Origin: Bacteroidia bacterium
GTDB lineage: Bacteria > Bacteroidota > Bacteroidia > Bacteroidales > Azobacteroidaceae
DNA: 6,465 bases
Direction of reading: 5' to 3'
Assembly: GCA_025996895.1 (NCBI GenBank)
Contig: BNTW01000113.1
Location: 1-6,465 of the forward strand
The position numbers were made by a program, and so were the translations under genes. Of this stretch, positions 1 through 5,385 are shown piece after piece. Every line of letters begins with the position of its first letter. Position 1 is the stretch's first letter. The notes below the pieces were generated by a model. It searched no databases and had not been told where the DNA came from. It was given only the letters and a program-made list of their open reading frames with translations.

Positions 1-1084
1 CCCAAAAATTTCCGGTAAGGGAAAAAAGTAAAATCACGATAAACCCCATTTTTATATTTTTTTCTTTCCAATAACGAAGTATGACGGAAAAAACGAGCAA
101 GGTCAGAACGAAAAACAACGGCAGGAAATAGCGCGGACTAAACGGCATCTGCGTGATAAATACAAACAAAAAATACAAAGCGAATATCGCAATAAAAAAG
201 AAAGTGAGCATTTTTTCTTCGTTCGACAGCCGAATTTTATTTTTAACGGCAACATATAGCAAATAACCGGCTAATAGCCAAATCACAAATCGTCCGCATT
301 CGACCAAGCGAAGAATAAAGGCAACCAAATGCACCGCCAAGGTTTTTGCACTTGCTGGTGGAATATAATGCTGTGAATAGGAAGAACCGGTAAAAAACCA
401 ACCGGCCTGCACAAAATAATAAATGTAATAGGTCGTCAAAAGTATTCCGGCCGGCCAATAAGGCAGCAGTGTTTTTGAGAAGGATTTTACCGAATAGGAT
501 TTGCCGGAACGGAGATAATCGTAATAAATGTTAGCCAACAACAAAATCGCACCGGCGAAAACGCCCCGCATACTGATACCACACACAAAGAGCAGCGACA
601 AAGCCAAACCGGTGCGATTGCCGTCGAACAAATAGCGCAACGCCATGACGAAAGCCGTGAATAGAATGAAATCGGGCGAAGAAACGGCAAATTGTGTCAA
701 TACGGTCGGCTCTAACAAGACGATTAACAGTATCCAACCGCTGTATTTCGGCGAGAAAAACCGCGCAAGCAATTTTCCGGTATTATACACCAAAAAACCC
801 GCCCACAGCCACATAAACAGGTGCGAAACATACAATTCGTATCCGAAAATTTTCCACAACAACGCGGTCATCATTCCCATTAGCGGCGGATGATAACCGG
901 TAGCCGACAATCCGAAAACATTATCCTCCGGTATCAACAGAGAAGCAAAACCGGATTTATAAAACCACAGTGCCTCCCGCGAAACTTGCTGTATCGTATC
1001 CCAAAAATAACAATGATTGAAACAGATAATCCCTACGATACAGTAAGTTACAGAAATAACAATATATTTAATGAACCGCTTCAG
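1..1084 (-). CDS. GT-C/PMT-type membrane glycosyltransferase, C-terminus cut by window edge (left copy)
   Basis: This is an open frame of 361 codons running off the window. It encodes a very hydrophobic protein with roughly 9-11 membrane segments. TM1 covers about residues 5-25 and is followed at once by WDT with Asp29 in the first external loop. Next come a YHPPL motif (residues 64-68), many further helices, and an SPRYFLP motif (Arg318) near the visible end. An acidic residue after TM1, an HPP loop and a late RY-LP motif are typical of lipid-linked-sugar-dependent GT-C enzymes (PMT_2/GT39-like) that modify envelope glycans or proteins. The substrate cannot be told. No ATG exists before codon 69, which would remove TM1 and Asp29. 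I placed the start at a CTG (1084-1082) overlapping the lipoprotein stop by four bases (CTGA). The frame is closed by a stop three codons further upstream. The family call is fairly sure; the start codon is not. Confidence 0.72.
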   Translation of the reverse strand, partial: MKRFIKYIVISVTYCIVGIICFNHCYFWDTIQQVSREALWFYKSGFASLLIPEDNVFGLSATGYHPPLMGMMTALLWKIFGYELYVSHLFMWLWAGFLVYNTGKLLARFFSPKYSGWILLIVLLEPTVLTQFAVSSPDFILFTAFVMALRYLFDGNRTGLALSLLFVCGISMRGVFAGAILLLANIYYDYLRSGKSYSVKSFSKTLLPYWPAGILLTTYYIYYFVQAGWFFTGSSYSQHYIPPASAKTLAVHLVAFILRLVECGRFVIWLLAGYLLYVAVKNKIRLSNEEKMLTFFFIAIFALYFLFVFITQMPFSPRYFLPLFFVLTLLVFSVILRYWKEKNIKMGFIVILLFSLTGNFW

Positions 1085-1527
1085 TCGGTATTAACCTTAA
1101 CTAAAATATAATTATTAGCCAGGTCGCCGGTAATTTCTTTACCTTCCCCGTCCAATTGGAAAAGTACGTTTTCACCTACCTTAAAGCGAGTTGCTGCTTC
1201 TCGTTCATCTTCCTTCAAGCTAATGCTGCCACCATCTTCGCTCCAGGTAAATGTTCCCGAATAAGTATAAACAGCCTCTTTTTTACCCAAATACTCCCGG
1301 CGGATAGTATAAGTATTGCTATCAGTCAAAATAACTTGCGTTTTGATACCTTCGCAATCGGCGCATGGGATTACACCGGTATAAGTACCATACCATTCCA
1401 AGCTGTTTCTTGAGTTGTCAGCCATACTCGTAATTTCAATCGTGTCCTGTGTTTTCTCTTTTTGCTTACAGGCACTCACTCCAACCATTAAGGAAAAAAT
1501 CCCAATTACTAACAAAATTTTTTTCAT
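1081..1527 (-). CDS. nlpE: NlpE-type (N-terminal domain) lipoprotein, left copy
   Basis: This 148-residue lipoprotein starts with a lysine-containing n-region (MKK), a hydrophobic core and a VSAC lipobox, predicting Cys20 as the lipidated first residue. A hydrophilic tether follows to about residue 42. The domain then begins with a W-Y-G-T-Y-x-G strand and PCADCEG, with Cys55 and Cys58 forming the CxxC motif that is the hallmark of NlpE. A later YLGKKE segment and beta-strands to the end fit the small NlpE N-domain barrel. E. coli NlpE signals envelope and copper stress through Cpx and has a second, C-terminal OB domain that is absent here. Such short versions are common in Bacteroidota, where a Cpx link is not established. 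The position after Cys20 is Lys, not Asp, so E. coli-style inner-membrane retention is not indicated. It lies 72 bases downstream of the phosphatase and overlaps the glycosyltransferase gene. Confidence 0.88.
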   Translation of the reverse strand: MKKILLVIGIFSLMVGVSACKQKEKTQDTIEITSMADNSRNSLEWYGTYTGVIPCADCEGIKTQVILTDSNTYTIRREYLGKKEAVYTYSGTFTWSEDGGSISLKEDEREAATRFKVGENVLFQLDGEGKEITGDLANNYILVKVNTD

Positions 1528-1565
1528 AAAAAATCATTTTACAATTAATACTATATAATATTGCG

Positions 1566-1595
1566 TAAAGATAGGAAATATTATAGTCAGATAAA
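1566..1595 (-). promoter_or_regulatory. Candidate Bacteroidota promoter for the lipoprotein gene (left copy)
   Basis: On the minus strand, tatcttta (1573-1566) matches the Bacteroidota -7 consensus TAnnTTTG at all fixed positions but the last. About 19 bases upstream lies ttt (1595-1593) in place of the -33 TTG. The implied leader to the ATG at 1527 is about 30 bases and AT-rich, with no Shine-Dalgarno sequence, as is usual in this phylum. The region is AT-rich, so a chance match is quite possible. Confidence 0.35.
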
Positions 1596-1599
1596 AATA

Positions 1600-2130
1600 T
1601 CATGTGCGATTTTCCAGCTCAAAGATTTGTCCGTATTCTACCGGAAATTCAAATGATTCTTCCAGCGGGTGAATGCCCAGATAGACGTGAATCAGGCGGA
1701 TCACACCACCGTGTGTGAAAATACAAACATTTTCGGCGTCGGTCGTTTTCAGGTCGTCCATAAACGCATTGACACGCTGCTGCATCATGGCGTATGATTC
1801 GCCATTTTTGGTGGGATAATGCAGCCAGTCGGCAAACCAGGCCTGTGCTTCCGCTTTGTCGATTTCCGTCCAGGATTTCATTTCCCAATCGCCGAAATTC
1901 AGTTCTTTCAGGCGGGCGTCCAATTGGGGACGATAATCGCAAAAATCCGCCAAAAGCGTGCAACGCGATAACGGACTGGAATAAATCTGGTCAAAAACCT
2001 TGCCGTCCAAGTGCTTTTTGACGACGGAGGCTTCCGCTTCAAACGAATCGGTCAGCGGAACATCGGTGAAGCCGTAGCATACGCCCGAAGGTACATTTAC
2101 AGAGGTGTGTCGAATGATTGTGAGTTTCAT
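1600..2130 (-). CDS. cobC: Histidine phosphatase, alpha-ribazole phosphatase-like (left copy)
   Basis: This 176-residue protein has the normal length and layout of a cofactor-independent phosphoglycerate mutase/histidine phosphatase. The IRHTS motif near the N-terminus holds the phospho-accepting His8 with Arg7. The SSPLSRC block supplies Arg56. ELNFGDWE (residues 76-83) carries the acidic proton donor region, and FTHGG holds the second catalytic His140. The CYG-TDVPL segment (residues 18-26) and NFGDWE match CobC, which removes the phosphate from alpha-ribazole 5'-phosphate in late cobalamin assembly. No other cobalamin gene is visible, so another phosphate ester cannot be excluded. There is no signal peptide, so it should be cytoplasmic. 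Its ATG lies three bases after the serine-hydrolase stop, implying co-transcription and probably translational coupling. The family is certain; the exact substrate is moderately sure. Confidence 0.88.
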   Translation of the reverse strand: MKLTIIRHTSVNVPSGVCYGFTDVPLTDSFEAEASVVKKHLDGKVFDQIYSSPLSRCTLLADFCDYRPQLDARLKELNFGDWEMKSWTEIDKAEAQAWFADWLHYPTKNGESYAMMQQRVNAFMDDLKTTDAENVCIFTHGGVIRLIHVYLGIHPLEESFEFPVEYGQIFELENRT

Positions 2131-2133
2131 ATT

Positions 2134-3324
2134 TTATTTTTCTATAGATTGATAAATGATGTCGTGAATGCGCGGGCGAATGTTACGTTCCATCAGTTGC
2201 GCATGCGAACGCGAAGGATACACGCGGTTGGATAAAAAGATATAAATCAACTGATTATCCGGATCTATCCAAAAACACGTGCCGGTAAAACCGGTATGTC
2301 CGTAGGTTGAGGCAGGTGCTTGTCGGCTCGTGCTGCCGGTTTCCTTGATTTTGTCGGGCTTGTCGAAACCTAATCCGCGCCGGCTGTGCGGACTTTGGGT
2401 TTGCGTGAAAAGCCGGGCGGTTTTCGGCGAAACGTATTCTTTTCCGCCATACGAGCCGTCGTTCAGGTAGAGTTGCAGCAATTTGGCCAAATCGTTGGCG
2501 TTGGAAAACAAACCCGCATTTCCGGAAACTCCGCCCAAAACGGCCGCAGTTTCGTCATGCACTTCGCCAATCAAAAGCCGGTTGCGCCACTCGTTGTATT
2601 CGGTGGGGGCGATGGTCGTTGCCTTTATTTTTCTCAACGGCAAAAAAGTAGTGGAATACGCACCCAAACCGGCAAAAAATTCCTGTTCCGTAAATTGGTC
2701 GAGCGATTTTCCCGAAACGGTTTCGACCAATTTTTTCAACAAAACGAAATTCAAATCGCTGTATAAATAACGGTGCTGATTTTTTAAAGGCGTATTGGCA
2801 ATGATTTCAATCACCTGATTTTCAATATTTTTGCTGGTATCCACTTCCTTATAAAACGGCAAAAATGCCGGCAAACCGGTTTCGTGATAAAGTGCATCCT
2901 CTATCGTGAGGTGCGCCTTGCCGGTATGTTTCAATTCGCGAATATACTTGCTTAACGGCTCATTCAACCGGATTTTATTTAAATCAACCAATTTCATAAC
3001 AGCCGAAAGCGTCGCCGTCGCTTTGGTTACGGAAGCCAAATCATAGACACCGGAATTTTGCACCGCGTGCGTTTTTTCATAATCGAAATAGCCAAAGGAT
3101 TGATTATAAACGACTATGCCGTTTTTCGCCACCAAAATCTGACAGCCCGGAAATGCTTGATTATCCATGCCTTCTTTCACCACACCGGCAATTTTGCGCA
3201 ACGTATCTTCATTCATGCCTGCGTTGCGCGGAGGCTGATAGGACAACCGCACTTTGGGCGTGGAAATTCCACTTTGACAGGGAAAAAGTCCGGCAATGTT
3301 GACCGGCAATTTCCCTTTGGCTGG
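2134..3324 (-). CDS. Serine hydrolase domain (class C beta-lactamase fold), probable C-terminal part of a GH3 fusion, 5' part missing
   Basis: This frame encodes about 396 residues of a beta-lactamase-fold serine hydrolase ending in TAA at 2134. The catalytic motifs are in order: SVTK (the nucleophile Ser coded near 3033, with Lys three residues on), YSD (near 2761-2755, replacing the class C YxN) and HTG (near 2298, the KTG equivalent). The part coded in the spacer reads GKLPVN, then a linker, then NAGMN and AFPGCQ. This resembles the join between the GH3 C-terminal domain and the serine-hydrolase domain in roughly 1000-residue Bacteroidales fusions annotated as beta-N-acetylglucosaminidases, which are thought to act on cell-wall material. 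An ATG at 3216 would give a 360-residue stand-alone protein, but the upstream linker argues against it. The frame stays open to an ATG at 3408, but codons above 3324 are antisense to the other copy of this same gene and are not genuine. Confidence 0.82.
   Translation of the reverse strand, partial: PAKGKLPVNIAGLFPCQSGISTPKVRLSYQPPRNAGMNEDTLRKIAGVVKEGMDNQAFPGCQILVAKNGIVVYNQSFGYFDYEKTHAVQNSGVYDLASVTKATATLSAVMKLVDLNKIRLNEPLSKYIRELKHTGKAHLTIEDALYHETGLPAFLPFYKEVDTSKNIENQVIEIIANTPLKNQHRYLYSDLNFVLLKKLVETVSGKSLDQFTEQEFFAGLGAYSTTFLPLRKIKATTIAPTEYNEWRNRLLIGEVHDETAAVLGGVSGNAGLFSNANDLAKLLQLYLNDGSYGGKEYVSPKTARLFTQTQSPHSRRGLGFDKPDKIKETGSTSRQAPASTYGHTGFTGTCFWIDPDNQLIYIFLSNRVYPSRSHAQLMERNIRPRIHDIIYQSIEK
3139..3147. 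other. Microhomology at the fold-back joint (left side)
   Basis: The nine bases ctgacagcc here face ggctggcag at 3319-3327. Eight of nine positions are complementary, the exception being 3142 against 3324. A displaced 3' end finishing in the 3319-3327 sequence could anneal here and prime copying back along the left arm, giving exactly the arm-spacer-arm layout observed. The complementarity is directly visible. The mechanism is an inference. Confidence 0.6.
3142..3324. other. Unique 183-base spacer at the palindrome centre
   Basis: This is the only single-copy DNA in the window. On the minus strand it encodes 61 codons that continue the serine-hydrolase gene of the left arm upstream. They include a KLPVN segment near 3295-3310, a hydrophilic linker, and an N-terminal helix ending in AFPGC at the 3142 edge. 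On the plus strand it reads as nonsense although it is open. Its length is a multiple of three, so the shadow frame of one arm runs through it into the real frame of the other. It contains two copies of the 11-mer accggcaattt (3184-3194 and 3302-3312), which look coincidental. Confidence 0.9.
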
Positions 3325-4332
3325 CAGATTTTGGTGGCGAAAAACGGCATAGTCGTTTATAATCAATCCTTTGGCTATTTCGATTATGAAAAAACGCACG
3401 CGGTGCAAAATTCCGGTGTCTATGATTTGGCTTCCGTAACCAAAGCGACGGCGACGCTTTCGGCTGTTATGAAATTGGTTGATTTAAATAAAATCCGGTT
3501 GAATGAGCCGTTAAGCAAGTATATTCGCGAATTGAAACATACCGGCAAGGCGCACCTCACGATAGAGGATGCACTTTATCACGAAACCGGTTTGCCGGCA
3601 TTTTTGCCGTTTTATAAGGAAGTGGATACCAGCAAAAATATTGAAAATCAGGTGATTGAAATCATTGCCAATACGCCTTTAAAAAATCAGCACCGTTATT
3701 TATACAGCGATTTGAATTTCGTTTTGTTGAAAAAATTGGTCGAAACCGTTTCGGGAAAATCGCTCGACCAATTTACGGAACAGGAATTTTTTGCCGGTTT
3801 GGGTGCGTATTCCACTACTTTTTTGCCGTTGAGAAAAATAAAGGCAACGACCATCGCCCCCACCGAATACAACGAGTGGCGCAACCGGCTTTTGATTGGC
3901 GAAGTGCATGACGAAACTGCGGCCGTTTTGGGCGGAGTTTCCGGAAATGCGGGTTTGTTTTCCAACGCCAACGATTTGGCCAAATTGCTGCAACTCTACC
4001 TGAACGACGGCTCGTATGGCGGAAAAGAATACGTTTCGCCGAAAACCGCCCGGCTTTTCACGCAAACCCAAAGTCCGCACAGCCGGCGCGGATTAGGTTT
4101 CGACAAGCCCGACAAAATCAAGGAAACCGGCAGCACGAGCCGACAAGCACCTGCCTCAACCTACGGACATACCGGTTTTACCGGCACGTGTTTTTGGATA
4201 GATCCGGATAATCAGTTGATTTATATCTTTTTATCCAACCGCGTGTATCCTTCGCGTTCGCATGCGCAACTGATGGAACGTAACATTCGCCCGCGCATTC
4301 ACGACATCATTTATCAATCTATAGAAAAATAA
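3325..4332 (+). pseudogene. Second copy of the serine-hydrolase domain, lacking its N-terminal portion
   Basis: From Gln (cag, 3325) onwards this copy is identical to the left one and keeps the SVTK, YSD and HTG motifs and the stop at 4330-4332. It lacks the helix and linker before AFPGCQ. Upstream, the frame remains open through the spacer to an ATG at 3058, predicting a 424-residue protein, but its first 89 residues are antisense translation of the left arm (28 codons) and of the spacer (61 codons). The family-typical Pro-Gly-Cys before Gln is replaced by Phe-Gly-Trp. I treat it as a chimeric, truncated copy, most likely created by the fold-back joint rather than a functioning gene. Confidence 0.8.
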
Positions 4333-4335
4333 AAT

Positions 4336-4866
4336 ATGAAACTCACAATCATTCGACACACCTCTGTAAATGTACCTTCGGGCGTATGCTACGGCTTCAC
4401 CGATGTTCCGCTGACCGATTCGTTTGAAGCGGAAGCCTCCGTCGTCAAAAAGCACTTGGACGGCAAGGTTTTTGACCAGATTTATTCCAGTCCGTTATCG
4501 CGTTGCACGCTTTTGGCGGATTTTTGCGATTATCGTCCCCAATTGGACGCCCGCCTGAAAGAACTGAATTTCGGCGATTGGGAAATGAAATCCTGGACGG
4601 AAATCGACAAAGCGGAAGCACAGGCCTGGTTTGCCGACTGGCTGCATTATCCCACCAAAAATGGCGAATCATACGCCATGATGCAGCAGCGTGTCAATGC
4701 GTTTATGGACGACCTGAAAACGACCGACGCCGAAAATGTTTGTATTTTCACACACGGTGGTGTGATCCGCCTGATTCACGTCTATCTGGGCATTCACCCG
4801 CTGGAAGAATCATTTGAATTTCCGGTAGAATACGGACAAATCTTTGAGCTGGAAAATCGCACATGA
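4336..4866 (+). CDS. cobC: Histidine phosphatase, alpha-ribazole phosphatase-like (right mirror copy)
   Basis: This is the identical mirror of the minus-strand phosphatase at 1600-2130, with the same 176 residues, the RH motif at residues 7-8, Arg56, the NFGDWE block and His140. Three bases (aat) separate its ATG from the upstream TAA. There is no Shine-Dalgarno sequence, only an A/T-rich stretch, which is normal for Bacteroidota. If the palindrome is an artefact, this is not an additional gene. Confidence 0.85.
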   Translation: MKLTIIRHTSVNVPSGVCYGFTDVPLTDSFEAEASVVKKHLDGKVFDQIYSSPLSRCTLLADFCDYRPQLDARLKELNFGDWEMKSWTEIDKAEAQAWFADWLHYPTKNGESYAMMQQRVNAFMDDLKTTDAENVCIFTHGGVIRLIHVYLGIHPLEESFEFPVEYGQIFELENRT

Positions 4867-4870
4867 TATT

Positions 4871-4900
4871 TTTATCTGACTATAATATTTCCTATCTTTA
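4871..4900 (+). promoter_or_regulatory. Candidate Bacteroidota promoter for the lipoprotein gene (right copy)
   Basis: The octamer tatcttta at 4893-4900 resembles TAnnTTTG, and ttt at 4871-4873 sits at -33 spacing. It lies in the 72-base gap between phosphatase and lipoprotein genes. The gap holds no GC-rich stem followed by a T-run, so I see no terminator that would isolate the lipoprotein gene, and read-through from upstream is also possible. Confidence 0.35.
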
Positions 4901-4938
4901 CGCAATATTATATAGTATTAATTGTAAAATGATTTTTT

Positions 4939-5385
4939 ATGAAAAAAATTTTGTTAGTAATTGGGATTTTTTCCTTAATGGTTGGAGTGAGTGCCTGTAA
5001 GCAAAAAGAGAAAACACAGGACACGATTGAAATTACGAGTATGGCTGACAACTCAAGAAACAGCTTGGAATGGTATGGTACTTATACCGGTGTAATCCCA
5101 TGCGCCGATTGCGAAGGTATCAAAACGCAAGTTATTTTGACTGATAGCAATACTTATACTATCCGCCGGGAGTATTTGGGTAAAAAAGAGGCTGTTTATA
5201 CTTATTCGGGAACATTTACCTGGAGCGAAGATGGTGGCAGCATTAGCTTGAAGGAAGATGAACGAGAAGCAGCAACTCGCTTTAAGGTAGGTGAAAACGT
5301 ACTTTTCCAATTGGACGGGGAAGGTAAAGAAATTACCGGCGACCTGGCTAATAATTATATTTTAGTTAAGGTTAATACCGACTGA
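4939..5385 (+). CDS. nlpE: NlpE-type lipoprotein (right mirror copy)
   Basis: This is the identical mirror of 1081-1527, with the signal peptide, VSAC lipobox (Cys20), PCADCEG with Cys55/Cys58, and the single small barrel domain. Its TGA stop (5383-5385) overlaps the CTG that appears to start the following membrane protein, so the two are probably translationally coupled. It is not an independent gene if the palindrome is artificial. Confidence 0.85.
   Translation: MKKILLVIGIFSLMVGVSACKQKEKTQDTIEITSMADNSRNSLEWYGTYTGVIPCADCEGIKTQVILTDSNTYTIRREYLGKKEAVYTYSGTFTWSEDGGSISLKEDEREAATRFKVGENVLFQLDGEGKEITGDLANNYILVKVNTD

Larger units (their letters stand above)
1..3141. repeat. Left arm of a window-length inverted repeat
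   Basis: This arm is the reverse complement of 3325-6465, with pairing rule i to 6466-i. I compared the two ends, the lipoprotein upstream region and the 140 bases next to the spacer and found no mismatch. The proteins encoded in the two arms are also identical. The match stops after 3141: base 3142 (a) faces 3324 (g), which does not pair. A further five bases pair (3143-3147 with 3319-3323) and then similarity ends. Perfect identity over 3.1 kb, with both arms stopping at the same mirrored base at the window edges, suggests one sequence read in both directions rather than two diverging genomic copies. Confidence 0.97.

Noticed and set aside
243..737. Short minus-strand ORFs at 243-458, 487-690 and 531-737
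   Set aside because: They lie inside the glycosyltransferase gene on its own strand but in other frames, and they resemble no protein I recognise. The same applies to their mirrors at 5729-6223.
645..1111. Plus-strand ORFs at 645-893 and 890-1111
   Set aside because: They are antisense to the start of the glycosyltransferase gene and the lipoprotein C-terminus, with no motif or start signal of their own. The mirrors are at 5355-5821.
2386..2770. Overlapping plus-strand ORFs opposite the serine-hydrolase gene
   Set aside because: They are low-complexity shadows of a gene with clear catalytic motifs on the other strand, and the same shadows recur at 3696-4080 by symmetry.
3184..3312. Direct 11-base repeat accggcaattt within the spacer
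   Set aside because: The copies fall in coding sequence, and CCGG-rich words recur throughout the window, so chance is the simplest explanation.
3142..3324. Invertible phase-variation switch between inverted repeats
   Set aside because: Known Bacteroidota switches use short inverted repeats and a nearby recombinase. Here the repeats are 3.1 kb, the middle is a piece of a gene, and one orientation gives nonsense.
3142..3324. Hairpin telomere or replication origin at the palindrome centre
   Set aside because: The spacer is plain coding sequence with family-typical protein content on one strand. It has no iterons, no AT-rich unwinding region and no telomere resolvase gene nearby.
4867..4938. 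Rho-independent terminator between phosphatase and lipoprotein genes
   Set aside because: Only weak AT-rich symmetry (around 4904-4919) is visible. There is no GC-rich stem followed by a T-run.
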